Under the pieces are notes generated by a model. That model was not told where the DNA came from, did not search any database, and worked only from the letters and a program-made list of their open reading frames with translations. Both the position numbers and the translations under genes were made by a program. A stretch of DNA of 64,000 nt, taken from assembly GCF_037126435.1 (NCBI RefSeq), contig NZ_CP147020.1, positions 124,001 to 188,000 on the forward strand. The letters are read 5' to 3'. Source of the DNA: Bernardetia sp. ABR2-2B. Lineage in GTDB: Bacteria > Bacteroidota > Bacteroidia > Cytophagales > Bernardetiaceae. Each line of letters starts with the position of its first letter. The stretch's first letter is position 1. Shown here one piece after another: positions 55,106-64,000 of this stretch.

Positions 55106-57232
55106 ATGACTACATTTTTTATCAGAATCTTAGCAACACTTTTTTTGTGTACGATTGCTTTTAGTTCTGTTTTTCCTCAAAAAATTGTTTTAGAAGAAGG
55201 CAAAGATATTTCTAGTTTAGGTAGTTCGTTATCTTACTTTATAGATTCAGAAAATAAGGGATATACAATCGAAGAAGTAAGAAATACTGATTTTGATGCT
55301 AAATGGCAAAAAAATAAATCAGAACATCTTAATTTAGGCTATTTATCTGTCCCTGTTTGGTTGAGAGTGAGCTTTTCTAATGAAAGCAAAAAAGAAGATT
55401 GGCAGTTTGTTTTAGATATGCCTTTCACAGATAGTATTAGTTTTTATCAAGAGAAAAATAGAAATCTAATAAGTCATTCTCAAACAGGTTGGCTTTTTCC
55501 ATATAATTCTCGTGGAGATATAAAGAATAATGGCTTTACTTTTCCTTTACAAGTTTCTTCCAACGAAGAAATAGTTTGTTATTTGCGTATTCGTTCTAAC
55601 TATCCTGTTTTGTTACCTATTTCAGTGCTGACAAAAGAAAAAGCACATCAAGAAGGTAAAGACAGCCACATCGGACACGGAATTTACTTCGGAGTTCTTT
55701 TAGTCATGATGCTTTATAACCTAGTTATTTTCTTAATGATTAGAGATAATAATTATTTATATTATGTACTTACAATCATTTTTACTTTTCTGACTTTTGC
55801 AGGTGTAAGTGGTTATTTATTCAAATATATTTACCCTGATTTTGCAGAAGCAAATCTTTATTTTACTCGTGCTGCAATGGTAGCTACAGTTATTACGGCT
55901 TCAGTCTTCACTATAAAATTTTTGCAGCTCAAAGAGAGTTTTGTTTGGTTGTACCGACTTTTTGTAACTATTATTATTATTGCTTTTATTTCTTATCCAA
56001 TTAATTATTTACTTTGGGGAGGTGCTATAAATGCAATTACTAAATTATTATCTATCTCTTTGTTAGGTACAGGGATTTATTGTTGGGTAAAAGGAAATAA
56101 GTTTGCTCGTTTTTTTGTTTTGGCTTGGGGGGCTTATATTATTGGTGGTTTGATGATTACACTTCGAAATAGTGGTACTCTACCAATTAATTTTCTTACT
56201 AACCATGGCGCAAATATAGGTTCGGCTTTAGAGGTTGTTTTGATTTCAATTGCATTAGCTGATAGGTACAGAACAATTCGAAAGGAGAAAAATATTGCTA
56301 CCAAAAAAGCACTTTCATTAGAAAAACAATCAAAAGAAGAGTTAGAAATAAAAGTAAAAGAAAGAACTCAAAAGCTCAATGAAAGTAATGAAGAGTTAGC
56401 ACAAATTAATAATGCATTATCGACAACAGTAGAAGTTGTAGAAAAGCAAAAAACAGAAATTGAGATAAAAAGCACAGCAATTAAAGACAGTTTGAATTAT
56501 GCAAAGCGTATTCAAGAAGCTATTTTACCTTCTCAAAACGAGATTTGTAGTTATTTTGAAGACTGTTTCACATTCTATTTACCTAAAGATGTAGTGAGTG
56601 GAGACTTTTATTTTTTCCTAAAAAAAGCAAATTACACGTTTGTAGCTGTTGCTGATTGTACAGGACATGGCGTTCCAGGGTCTTTGATGTCTATGATAGG
56701 AATTAATTTACTGCGTGAAGTTATTGTAGAAAATGACTACGTTTCTCCTTCTCAAATCCTAATCAAACTACATCAAGAAGTAGTAGATACATTACATCAA
56801 AAAGAAACAGGAAACCGTGATGGAATGGATATTTCGCTTTGTATAATCAATAAAACAGATAATAAAATTTATTTTTCGGGAGCTAAAAATTCGCTACTAA
56901 GTATAATGAATGGAAAAGTAACTGAATATAAAGGTAGCAGGTTTAGTATTGGTGGTTCTCTCAAAACAGAAGGAATAACTTTTGAAGACAAAGTAGTGGA
57001 AATTGATAACCAAGCTTCTTATTACATGTATTCAGATGGTTATCAAGATCAGTTTGGAGGAGAAAGTAATCAAAAATTTATGCGTAAAAATCTAAAAAAT
57101 CTACTTCAAACAATTCACAAATTTCCATTTGATGAACAAAGAAATATATTAGAAACAACATTAGAAAAATGGAAAAGTGCAGCTAATGCTTCACAAATTG
57201 ATGATATTTTGGTAATGGGTTTCAAAATTTAA
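55106..57232 (+). CDS. 7TMR-DISM sensor with SpoIIE-type phosphatase
   Basis: A 708-residue protein from the ATG at 55106 (a TTG at 55088 would add six residues). A signal peptide (about 1-25) leads to a 7TMR-DISMED2-like extracellular domain (about 30-170), including VPVWLRVSFSN. Seven helices (about 185-385) follow, then a coiled coil (about 400-460). A SpoIIE phosphatase (about 480-708) contains DYV...GDFYFF, DCTGHGVPGSLMSMIG and a C-terminal DDILVM. The acidic metal residues are in place. It is a second such phosphatase in the window, with a different sensor. The output partner is unknown. Confidence 0.87.
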   Translation: MTTFFIRILATLFLCTIAFSSVFPQKIVLEEGKDISSLGSSLSYFIDSENKGYTIEEVRNTDFDAKWQKNKSEHLNLGYLSVPVWLRVSFSNESKKEDWQFVLDMPFTDSISFYQEKNRNLISHSQTGWLFPYNSRGDIKNNGFTFPLQVSSNEEIVCYLRIRSNYPVLLPISVLTKEKAHQEGKDSHIGHGIYFGVLLVMMLYNLVIFLMIRDNNYLYYVLTIIFTFLTFAGVSGYLFKYIYPDFAEANLYFTRAAMVATVITASVFTIKFLQLKESFVWLYRLFVTIIIIAFISYPINYLLWGGAINAITKLLSISLLGTGIYCWVKGNKFARFFVLAWGAYIIGGLMITLRNSGTLPINFLTNHGANIGSALEVVLISIALADRYRTIRKEKNIATKKALSLEKQSKEELEIKVKERTQKLNESNEELAQINNALSTTVEVVEKQKTEIEIKSTAIKDSLNYAKRIQEAILPSQNEICSYFEDCFTFYLPKDVVSGDFYFFLKKANYTFVAVADCTGHGVPGSLMSMIGINLLREVIVENDYVSPSQILIKLHQEVVDTLHQKETGNRDGMDISLCIINKTDNKIYFSGAKNSLLSIMNGKVTEYKGSRFSIGGSLKTEGITFEDKVVEIDNQASYYMYSDGYQDQFGGESNQKFMRKNLKNLLQTIHKFPFDEQRNILETTLEKWKSAANASQIDDILVMGFKI

Positions 57233-57248
57233 AAAGACATAATAAAAA

Positions 57249-58613
57249 CTAAAACTTAGAATCTGCAATAAGCTGTAAAGCTAAATTTTTTCCCTTCTTT
57301 ATACAATCACTTACCGAAACTCCACCAAACCAGTTAGCACAAATATAAATATCTGATTTTTTGAGTCTTTTGAGTTGTTTTTCTACTTTCAACATCTGCT
57401 CATCATATTGGGGAACAGATTTATCCCACTTCGTAAACTGCTGAACAACAGGATCATTTTTTATTCCATAAATCTTTTTTAGTTCGTCTGTATGACGTTT
57501 TAAAATTTCTTGCTTCGGTAGTTCTGCATGTTCTTGCCATTGTCTGCCACCCACAAAGCCAGTAAATAAAACTTCATCTTCTGGGCTACGTCCTTCAAAA
57601 ACACTACTGCTCCATATTGTTCCTGCCGAAAAAAGTTCTTCGGCTTTTGGGTGTAAAGCTCCAAAACCATTCAAGTCAAAATCTATATCCTCTTTTTTGA
57701 AAACACTATGAATCAAACACATAGTTGGATAATGAATATCTTTGACGGTAAGAGCAAGTTTTTCAAAATGAGGTTCTAATAAATCAGCTGTCGTTGAGGG
57801 AGGAGTTGTTAAAAAAATCTTATCAAACTCTAGATTTTCAACTTCTTTTTTTCCTCTTTTCTCACTTTCTATTTCCAAAATCCAACGTCTATTTTTTCGT
57901 TCTATAAAGTCGCTATTTTTGATTGAGATAACGGTATGATTAAACTGAACATTCAAGTTTTTGGATATATGCTTGGCTAAAGATTGCATTCCATTTTTGA
58001 AAGAAACAGATTGTCTTCTGCTTCCAGACTTATTTTTTATAAATCCTTTTAATACTGAACCATAATCTTGAGCATATTCAGTCAATTTTGGAAATGTATA
58101 TTTAAGTAAAAGTTGATAAGCATCAGCTGCATAAATACCTGTTACGAAAGGACTTACTGCATAATCTACGACTTCTTTACCAAAATGATTTTCCAAAAAC
58201 TCTCCTACTGTTATTGTTTCATCTAACTCCTCTTTCTTATAGTATAATTCTTTAATAATTTTAGCTTTTGTTTTCATAGAAAAAAAAGAACTAAATAATA
58301 ACCCTTGTGGAGAAGTAGGTAGTTTTTTTGGCTTTCCATCACGAATAATAAAACGACTTTTACTTATCTTATTGGCATAAATGAGTTCGTCGGCAAAATC
58401 TGCATTTTGGATAAACTCAAAAATTTCATCATCCATAAGTAATGAATTTGCGCCTCTTTCAAACAAATAGGATTTGTTTTTTCCCATTTGAAGAGTTTTT
58501 AAGTATCCCCCTACTTCACTACTAGATTCAAAAATCTGATAAGGAATATTTTCTTGATGTAAATGCCAAGCTATTGAAAGTCCTGAAATACCTGCGCCAA
58601 TGATTGCTATCAT
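57249..58613 (-). CDS. hemG: Protoporphyrinogen oxidase
   Basis: FAD enzyme oxidising protoporphyrinogen IX to protoporphyrin IX (or coproporphyrinogen III oxidase-type) in heme synthesis. The 454-residue protein starts with the dinucleotide motif IIGAGISGLSIAWHL, then FESSSEVGGYLKT. VSPFVTGIYAADA and the C-terminal FAD contact near ICANWFGGVSVSDCI are also typical. The symbol hemG is used loosely because hemY/hemG naming varies; coproporphyrin-dependent relatives look similar. The gene is convergent with the phosphatase and has the MITE-like element upstream. Confidence 0.88.
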   Translation of the reverse strand: MIAIIGAGISGLSIAWHLHQENIPYQIFESSSEVGGYLKTLQMGKNKSYLFERGANSLLMDDEIFEFIQNADFADELIYANKISKSRFIIRDGKPKKLPTSPQGLLFSSFFSMKTKAKIIKELYYKKEELDETITVGEFLENHFGKEVVDYAVSPFVTGIYAADAYQLLLKYTFPKLTEYAQDYGSVLKGFIKNKSGSRRQSVSFKNGMQSLAKHISKNLNVQFNHTVISIKNSDFIERKNRRWILEIESEKRGKKEVENLEFDKIFLTTPPSTTADLLEPHFEKLALTVKDIHYPTMCLIHSVFKKEDIDFDLNGFGALHPKAEELFSAGTIWSSSVFEGRSPEDEVLFTGFVGGRQWQEHAELPKQEILKRHTDELKKIYGIKNDPVVQQFTKWDKSVPQYDEQMLKVEKQLKRLKKSDIYICANWFGGVSVSDCIKKGKNLALQLIADSKF

Positions 58614-58676
58614 TTATAAGAGTAGAAAAAAATTAAAAATAATTTAGGATAGAAGAGTTAAAGTAACAGAAAACTA

Positions 58677-58818
58677 AGAAGTTGTTTAAGAATAGGTTTG
58701 TGCATGTATTTGTTGGTGTCACTTCGCTAAAACACCAACAATGGCAGGATTATTTTTCCTTAGAATTGGGTTTGCAAACCCAATTCTAAGGAAAAATCTA
58801 TATTCTTAAACAACTTCT
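58677..58818 (+). mobile_element. MITE-like element, copy B (well preserved)
   Basis: 142 bp bounded by perfect 18-bp terminal inverted repeats AGAAGTTGTTTAAGAATA (58677-58694 and 58801-58818), with TA on both flanks. Inside are a 10-bp hairpin TTGTTGGTGT/ACACCAACAA (58710-58741) and a 46-nt perfect palindrome (58752-58797, 23-bp arms). It has no coding capacity. Its reverse complement aligns along its length with copy A at 23185-23326. A transposase would have to be supplied from elsewhere. Confidence 0.85.
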
Positions 58819-59189
58819 AACTTACGAAAATAAAGAGTTATTTGATAAGAAACAAAAAAGAGTTTTTTGAATAGATAGAATAAGAAATAAGAAGCAAAAT
58901 AACCAAGTATAAAAATTAAGTCGAATAGCTCTCTTGTAAGTAAAAATTGTATTTAAGTGATATGTGATTTAACTATTTATAGTAAAGATTGCTTTGGTTT
59001 AAAAAATAAAAATATAATTTGGCTTTTTAATTTTTACATAAAATATTATACGTCTAAGAGCATGGTTACTTATGCAATGAAACAATTGATTTAGCCAATC
59101 ATTTGTCATTTTTGAACAAAAAAAGCTATTTATTTTATGTAGTTATTTACATTAATTATATAAATCTATTTTCACCTTCAAAATGTACC

Positions 59190-59197
59190 TAAATTTG
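59190..59197 (+). promoter_or_regulatory. Bacteroidota -7 promoter box
   Basis: TAAATTTG followed by C is a perfect TAnnTTTG match, 52 bp before the ATG at 59249. Confidence 0.5.
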
Positions 59198-59248
59198 CAG
59201 TCTTATTTATCATAATAAAAACTATCTCCCTTAAAATCAATAAAAACC

Positions 59249-59659
59249 ATGTCTATGTTTCCCTTACCCAATCTAAGTACGATTGATTACAATGAAGAAA
59301 ATGACTTCTTTATTTTTAAAATGAAAGGAAATATGAATTTTGAAGAGTACAAAAATTATTTTTTTACTATTCTAAAAGAAATCAAAAAATATAATTGTAG
59401 ATATTGGATTTATGATTTATCTGAATTTGAATCAAACTCGCTGAAAGCTAGAATGTGGCAAATATCTGTTTTTTTGCCAAAATGCTTTAGAGAATTTAAT
59501 CAAGAACTAGTGGTAGCCATTATTCCTCCTCAAAGCTCTATGCACAAAATTGCTATCAAAACAGCGATTAAAGCAATTGATAAAATGAATTACCCATACG
59601 AATTGAATTATTTTACGGACATAGAAAAAGCTAAAAAATGGATTCTGACTAGAAAGTAG
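59249..59659 (+). CDS. SpoIIAA-like (STAS-fold) small protein
   Basis: A 136-residue protein without signal or membrane segments. The pattern of an early strand (FFIFKMKGNMNFEEYKNYF), a central strand (YWIYDLSEF), another strand (LVVAIIPP) and a terminal FTDIEKAKKWIL resembles SpoIIAA-like STAS-fold proteins common in Bacteroidota. The regulatory serine seen in anti-anti-sigma factors is not clear, so a signalling role with the SpoIIE-type phosphatases is inference. It is transcribed alone from a good candidate promoter and ends 18 bp before the convergent crtZ. Confidence 0.5.
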   Translation: MSMFPLPNLSTIDYNEENDFFIFKMKGNMNFEEYKNYFFTILKEIKKYNCRYWIYDLSEFESNSLKARMWQISVFLPKCFREFNQELVVAIIPPQSSMHKIAIKTAIKAIDKMNYPYELNYFTDIEKAKKWILTRK

Positions 59660-59676
59660 TTTGAAACTATATTTGT

Positions 59677-60135
59677 TTAGCTATTCTTATCATATTTTTT
59701 GGGAGCATACAAAAAACCATAAGCCTCTGAATCATTTTTTTTATGAGAGCGATGATGTACGCCGTGCGCTCTGACAATACGCTTCAAATAGGGGTTTTTG
59801 ATTTTGATTTTTAAAAATGGAATCCTGTTATGTGTCAAAACATCATGAAAGATAGCATACATAACTCCATAAATTGAAATTCCTATTCCTACAGCTAATA
59901 AAATATTCCATTCTGGATATTCAATTCCTATAATAATCATTGCCATAGATTGAACCGAAAAAATGACTGCAAAAACGTCATTTACTTCTAAAGTATGGTC
60001 GTGATTACTATGATGAGATTTGTGTAAGAACCATAAAAAACCGTGCATAATATACTTGTGCGTAAACCAAGCAATACCTTCCATAAAAAAAGCTGTAAGA
60101 ATACTAATGATAATAATTTGCCAAAGAGATAACAT
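59677..60135 (-). CDS. crtZ: Beta-carotene 3-hydroxylase (CrtZ)
   Basis: Membrane di-iron hydroxylase adding hydroxyl groups to the beta rings of carotenoids (zeaxanthin formation). The 152-residue protein has hydrophobic helices and the full histidine set: HKYIMH (H26, H31), HKSHH (H38, H41, H42), FHDVLTHNR and HGVHHRSH. This matches the CrtZ branch of the fatty-acid hydroxylase superfamily rather than sterol desaturases. Other crt genes are absent from the window, but HMG-CoA synthase and a carotenoid oxygenase are present. The gene ends 18 bp from the convergent SpoIIAA-like gene. Confidence 0.88.
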   Translation of the reverse strand: MLSLWQIIIISILTAFFMEGIAWFTHKYIMHGFLWFLHKSHHSNHDHTLEVNDVFAVIFSVQSMAMIIIGIEYPEWNILLAVGIGISIYGVMYAIFHDVLTHNRIPFLKIKIKNPYLKRIVRAHGVHHRSHKKNDSEAYGFLYAPKKYDKNS

Positions 60136-60339
60136 GGATAAATTTAGAATTTAGAGGTTAGAAGTAAAATACGAACACAGAAGAATAAATTTAGTTTCGT
60201 TTTCATTACCAAAAAACCAATAACTTTCATTTTAAAAATAAGGTTTTCATTAATTTCAAATTTTATAATTTTTCATTGCATTCAATTAGCTTCGCTGACT
60301 TACAGTTCTAATTTATAAAATCAGACTTCTAAATTGGTT

Positions 60340-63012
60340 TTACCTTCTATCTCTCCAATTATTTCTACGATTGAGCTTCAAATCTTGTAATAAACTAGAT
60401 TTCACACGCAAATCAAGAGAATAGCCACGACGAAAACCTACTGGTGTCCAACTTACACGAAGTTCCCAACAATGTAAATCTCTATGGATATTAAAGGTAG
60501 CATCTGAAAATTCATTTAATTCTAAATCATAACTAGCATTATAACCAACCTTCCATTTTGGAGTAACATTTACATCTCCATTAAGAGACAAATTCTGACT
60601 TGCGCTTCCTTCTATTAATCCTGTCCGAGAATAATTCCAGTTATAGCTTACACTTACTGTCCAAGGAACATCAAAATCTACATACAAATTTCTATTTTGA
60701 TTGATAAAATTCAAATCGGCTTCTGAAATAGCCTGACTACTTGCCTCTTCTTCATTATCACTCTTAAAACCATCTGCTGATAAGGAAGTATTTAAGGAAA
60801 TAGCCACTGTACTTAGCGTTCCGATACTTGCACCCTCTTGCCAAGCATACGTATTTATTTTTCTTTGCGTCAAGACTAAATTGGTAAGCGTATCTCTAGT
60901 TAGGGCTTCATATCTGTATGGGTCAATAGCTCCTCTGACATTGATACCAATTTTATTTTTGAATAATGAAGTTCTTAGATTGATATTAATATTACCCAAG
61001 TTGAAAGAATCTGCTGCTAGGTTGTAGGCAGAGGAAAAATCAAAACTATCTAATAACTTACGTTTTTCATCTTTTCCTTCTTTTGTTTCCACTTTTGCTT
61101 CTAACGTATTTCGAAGTGAAAAAGAAATTGTCCCTGATTCTCCAGCTGCAGGAGAGCCATAAAGACCACTCATACGTGGAATACGTTGTGTCCTTCCATC
61201 TTCACTTATCTGTACTTCTTGATAAAAACCAAAGCGAGGGTCGCTAAAATCAGGTTGGTAACTAAGTGAAATAGTCGGAATCATTGTATGTCGCAATGCC
61301 TTGAATTTTGGACTTTTGAATAGAAAAGTAGAATAAAAAGTAGTTGTGAAATCTACTGAAGCATTATAAGAATAGAACTGTGAAAGTCCTTGATTGACAG
61401 TCGTTCTGACAGTATCTTTTTCTACCCATTCATATGAATTACTACTACCATAAATTACTTGACTAAAATTTGCACTAGGATTCATTTTGAAATAACGCAA
61501 GAAAGTAACTGAAGTAGAAAGAGGAACTGAGTGTTTTAATCCCCATTTTACGTTATCCAAAATAGTAGGTAAATTATCTACATCAAAGGCAACTGTATCG
61601 GAAGCAAGTCTTTGGTCAGAAGGAACTTTAAAACTTCCTGTGATACTATTTGTAAGTAAGTTAGAAAGTTTTGCTTGTCCATCTAATCGGTAAGAAAATC
61701 CAAGTTGAGCTAAAGGAGATTGAGAGTTTTTGACCATTTTTCGAAGTGGAAAAATACGATTCATACTAAGATTGGCCTGTGGAGAGACATTCGTAATCTT
61801 GGTTTGTAAATTTTGGTCGTGTCTAATACTCCCAGAAAAGACAAAGGGTGTTCCTGTAAAGGTTTTATTATAATTTATCCCAGAATTGACTGAAGCTTGT
61901 GTATAATCATTTGGATTAAATGAATTTCGCTCATTAAATTGGGAAGTCATAATGTTCACATTGGCAGAAAAAGAAGAAGAACCTCTTGATTTTGGATTGT
62001 GTGACCAAGTCAGGCGAAAGTCATTATTACTACTCTCATCAATTCCTCTTTCTTGCGCCCTAACGGTGTTCATTCTGAAATCAAAATTTCCTGTATAATA
62101 ATATCGTTTGGAATAACGACTACGAACAGAAGCACCATAAACACCTTTTGAGTAGGCTTCTCCTAAAAAGGTAAGGTCAATATGGTCGCTGATAGCCCAA
62201 TAATAACCTCCATCTCGTAAGAAAAACCCACGTTCTTGTGTTTCTCCATAGCTAGGAATAATAATTCCTGAACTCCGAGTTTTTGGAATGGGTAAAAGAC
62301 CAAAGGGAAAACCAACAGGAGTTGGAATGTCCATTAGTTCTAACTGGAAAGGACCTGTAATAATTTGTTTGTTTTCTATTACTTTTAATTTCTTTGAGCG
62401 AATACGAAAGTGAGGGTGTGCAGTATTTGTACAGGTAGTATAAGAACCTTCAATTCCATTAAAGTTTCCTTCTGCATCACGTTTTCCTTTTTCTAAAAGC
62501 AAAAAACCTTCTCCTTCTTTTTTTACAATATCAGTTACAATAGCTTTTTCACTTACAAAATTATATCTTATTTTTTTTGCTTTATATTCATCATCTCCTT
62601 GTTTGAAAATAGGAGTTTCGGTTAGTCCTCCCAAAGAATCTTTTAATCCGATAGCTGTAAGTTCGTTTGTGTTCCAATCCAGAGTAATATTATCAGATTT
62701 TAGATTGATGTTGGTATAGTCAATTTCAGATTTTGTATAAAGAATAATTTTTTGAGTTTTGAAATCGTATTTTATCGAATCAGTTGCTGAATAAGTTACA
62801 ATATCAGTAAAATCTCCACTTGCAACAGGACGGTTTACTGTATCACTTTCTTCTAAATCAACAGAATCAAGAGCAGCTTGTTGTTTCAATTCATTGAGTT
62901 TATTCAAGCTATCTAATGAAATAGTAAGAGGTTTTATATCCTGACCATAAGCCGTTACGCTTGAAAATAAGACAAGAAAACAAGAAAAAATAAATAAAAT
63001 TATAAAACGCAT
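60340..63012 (-). CDS. lptD: LptD-like outer-membrane LPS-assembly protein
   Basis: An 890-residue outer-membrane protein. A signal peptide (about 1-24) leads to a small N-terminal OstA-like domain (about 60-190) with DKITLDW-like strands (NLKSDNITLDWNTNEL) and KAKKIRYNFVSEKAI. A long beta-barrel (about 225-890) follows, with amphipathic strands and aromatic turns, and the segment PVGFPFGLLPIPKTRSSGI at the junction is characteristic of LptD. It would insert lipopolysaccharide into the outer membrane. A TACCTTTG box (63207-63200) gives a promoter about 190 bp upstream. The 277-bp gap to the next gene is AT-rich. Confidence 0.84.
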   Translation of the reverse strand: MRFIILFIFSCFLVLFSSVTAYGQDIKPLTISLDSLNKLNELKQQAALDSVDLEESDTVNRPVASGDFTDIVTYSATDSIKYDFKTQKIILYTKSEIDYTNINLKSDNITLDWNTNELTAIGLKDSLGGLTETPIFKQGDDEYKAKKIRYNFVSEKAIVTDIVKKEGEGFLLLEKGKRDAEGNFNGIEGSYTTCTNTAHPHFRIRSKKLKVIENKQIITGPFQLELMDIPTPVGFPFGLLPIPKTRSSGIIIPSYGETQERGFFLRDGGYYWAISDHIDLTFLGEAYSKGVYGASVRSRYSKRYYYTGNFDFRMNTVRAQERGIDESSNNDFRLTWSHNPKSRGSSSFSANVNIMTSQFNERNSFNPNDYTQASVNSGINYNKTFTGTPFVFSGSIRHDQNLQTKITNVSPQANLSMNRIFPLRKMVKNSQSPLAQLGFSYRLDGQAKLSNLLTNSITGSFKVPSDQRLASDTVAFDVDNLPTILDNVKWGLKHSVPLSTSVTFLRYFKMNPSANFSQVIYGSSNSYEWVEKDTVRTTVNQGLSQFYSYNASVDFTTTFYSTFLFKSPKFKALRHTMIPTISLSYQPDFSDPRFGFYQEVQISEDGRTQRIPRMSGLYGSPAAGESGTISFSLRNTLEAKVETKEGKDEKRKLLDSFDFSSAYNLAADSFNLGNININLRTSLFKNKIGINVRGAIDPYRYEALTRDTLTNLVLTQRKINTYAWQEGASIGTLSTVAISLNTSLSADGFKSDNEEEASSQAISEADLNFINQNRNLYVDFDVPWTVSVSYNWNYSRTGLIEGSASQNLSLNGDVNVTPKWKVGYNASYDLELNEFSDATFNIHRDLHCWELRVSWTPVGFRRGYSLDLRVKSSLLQDLKLNRRNNWRDRR

Positions 63013-63199
63013 AAAACTATAAATAAGATAATTATGAATTAAAAGTTAAAAATGTAATTTATTTATAATAAGAAGATTATATTTTGAAATCTTTTCATTT
63101 AATTTTTAATTCTAATTCAGAAAGATAATAGAGTATTTTTTTGTAACTATAAGCTTTTTTACTTTTTAGCTCATGTAAAAATACATCAAAAAGACGGTG

Positions 63200-63207
63200 C
63201 AAAGGTA
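63200..63207 (-). promoter_or_regulatory. Bacteroidota -7 promoter box for lptD
   Basis: The minus strand reads TACCTTTG followed by C, a perfect TAnnTTTG match, about 188 bp upstream of the lptD start. Confidence 0.42.
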
Positions 63208-63289
63208 GCAAATGCAACGCTTTTACTCTATTTTAACGGCAATTTAATAGTATTTAATTCTTTAAGGTTTCTTCTTTTTGTTTTTTTAT

Positions 63290-64000
63290 CTAAAAAGGAT
63301 AGCCAATAGCAATATTAACAGCAGAATTTTGAAATGGACTTCGAAAGAGTTTATTACCAACCCAACGCTCAGAAAGCGATAAAGTAGGGTCATATAATCG
63401 AATGCCGACATCAGCACGAATAATCAAGAAAGAAAAATCTAATCGTAAGCCTAAACCTGTATTGAGAGCGATTTCTTTCCAAAAACGATTAAATTCAAAT
63501 TCTGAATTAGGTCTTGCTTCGTCATTCGAAATCATCCAAATATTTCCTGCATCAAAGAAAACAGCCGTTTCGACATATTTCATCAAATCCCTTCGCCATT
63601 CAAAAGAAAGCTCTAATAATAGTTCTCCAGGTTGTTCGAAGCGAGTGTCATAATCTCCATTTGCAAGGCGTGGAGAGTACGAACCAGGCCCTAATCTTCG
63701 TGGTCGCCACGCTCTAAGGCTATTTCCTCCTCCTACGAAAAAGTAACGTTCATAAGGTAGTATGCTTTCTCTACCAAATGGTTTTGCTATTCCTAACCTA
63801 GCACGATATGCTAAGATACTTTTTTTTCCAACAGGTTTGTAATATCTGAAATCTGTATCTGTTCTAAAAAAACGATAAAAAGTAAGTGTATCACTTAATA
63901 TTTGTACAGAATCTACAATATTTCTATTATTCAAACTCAAAAAAGTTCCTCCATATTCGGCAAACTGCCTAAAATAATGAGCTTTTTTTCTCTCAAACAA
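63290..64000 (-). CDS. C-terminal part of a BamA/TamA-family outer-membrane protein (5' end outside window)
   Basis: 236 residues of an open frame running off the right edge, ending NIAIGYPF with a terminal aromatic, typical of a barrel's last strand. The segment RYFFVGGGNSLRAWRPRRLGPGSY carries the R-G-rich loop of Omp85/D15 surface-antigen proteins, followed by LLLELSFEWRRDLMKYVETAVFFDAGNIW. Such proteins insert barrels or other substrates into the outer membrane. Whether it is BamA, TamA or another member cannot be told without the N-terminal POTRA domains. The neighbour is lptD on the same strand. Confidence 0.83.
   Translation of the reverse strand: MFERKKAHYFRQFAEYGGTFLSLNNRNIVDSVQILSDTLTFYRFFRTDTDFRYYKPVGKKSILAYRARLGIAKPFGRESILPYERYFFVGGGNSLRAWRPRRLGPGSYSPRLANGDYDTRFEQPGELLLELSFEWRRDLMKYVETAVFFDAGNIWMISNDEARPNSEFEFNRFWKEIALNTGLGLRLDFSFLIIRADVGIRLYDPTLSLSERWVGNKLFRSPFQNSAVNIAIGYPF

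Larger units (their letters stand above)
58614..59248. other. Gene-free region with MITE-like copy B
   Basis: 635 bp. It holds the MITE-like element (58677-58818) and the promoter of the SpoIIAA-like gene (59190-59197). From 58820 to 59185 the sequence is plain AT-rich with no ORF or RNA gene seen. Confidence 0.6.

Overview
The window reads as chromosomal DNA from an AT-rich member of the Bacteroidota, most likely a gliding, pigmented Cytophagales-type bacterium. A Bernardetia/Flexibacter-like host is my inference, not something the sequence proves. The main reasons are: TAnnTTTG promoter boxes instead of sigma-70 boxes, almost no Shine-Dalgarno sequences, type III glutamine synthetase, a PorD-like (DUF4835) type IX secretion protein and a secreted protein with a type IX-like C-terminal tail, NqrF, a DUF349 protein, a BY-kinase/Wza/CpsB polysaccharide module, mevalonate-pathway HMG-CoA synthase and CrtZ. 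There are no rRNA or tRNA genes, no CRISPR array, no prophage and no intact insertion sequence.

Layout. 1-3716: a lysine-rich C-terminal fragment, alanine dehydrogenase, an NfeD-like membrane protein and HMG-CoA synthase. 3940-9108: a methionine locus. A promoter leads into a SAM-I (S-box) riboswitch, a strong hairpin and a 54-residue leader peptide ending in four cysteines, followed by metY, osmC, metX and hom. 9127-14052: a LysM-repeat protein, a NadR-like kinase and a secreted repeat protein with a G7 tract. 14493-18678: DUF349 protein, lone nuoB, a 2OG-Fe(II) oxygenase and lone nqrF. 18819-30893: asparaginase, TatD, a secreted propeller-like protein, a THUMP methyltransferase, Fmt, a thioredoxin-like lipoprotein, PorD, an SCP2 protein and a membrane SpoIIE phosphatase. 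31101-39043: CaiB/BaiF CoA-transferase, a TPR protein, tryptophan 2,3-dioxygenase, CobS, an agmatine deiminase-like enzyme, a lipoprotein and isocitrate dehydrogenase. 39271-43486: a polysaccharide-control operon (wza-like, BY-kinase, cpsB). 43889-51428: ParE, enoyl-CoA hydratase, an unusually long carotenoid oxygenase and glutamine synthetase III. 51677-60135: two membrane proteins sharing a RING-like N-terminal module, small hypotheticals, a 7TMR-DISM/SpoIIE phosphatase, protoporphyrinogen oxidase, a SpoIIAA-like protein and CrtZ. 60340-64000: LptD-like protein and the C-terminal part of a BamA/TamA-family barrel.

How genes work together. Hom and MetX make O-acetylhomoserine and MetY sulfhydrylates it to homocysteine, under an upstream leader that appears able to sense both SAM and, by inference, cysteine. 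HMG-CoA synthase, CrtZ and the carotenoid oxygenase fit one isoprenoid/carotenoid theme although they are dispersed. PorD, the sorted repeat protein, LptD and the BamA/TamA-like barrel serve the outer membrane.

Most unusual items: the riboswitch plus poly-cysteine leader, two copies of a ~140-bp element with terminal inverted repeats and strong internal hairpins (23185-23326 and 58677-58818), the paired RING-like membrane proteins, the 735-residue carotenoid oxygenase and the G7 tract upstream of a secretion signal.
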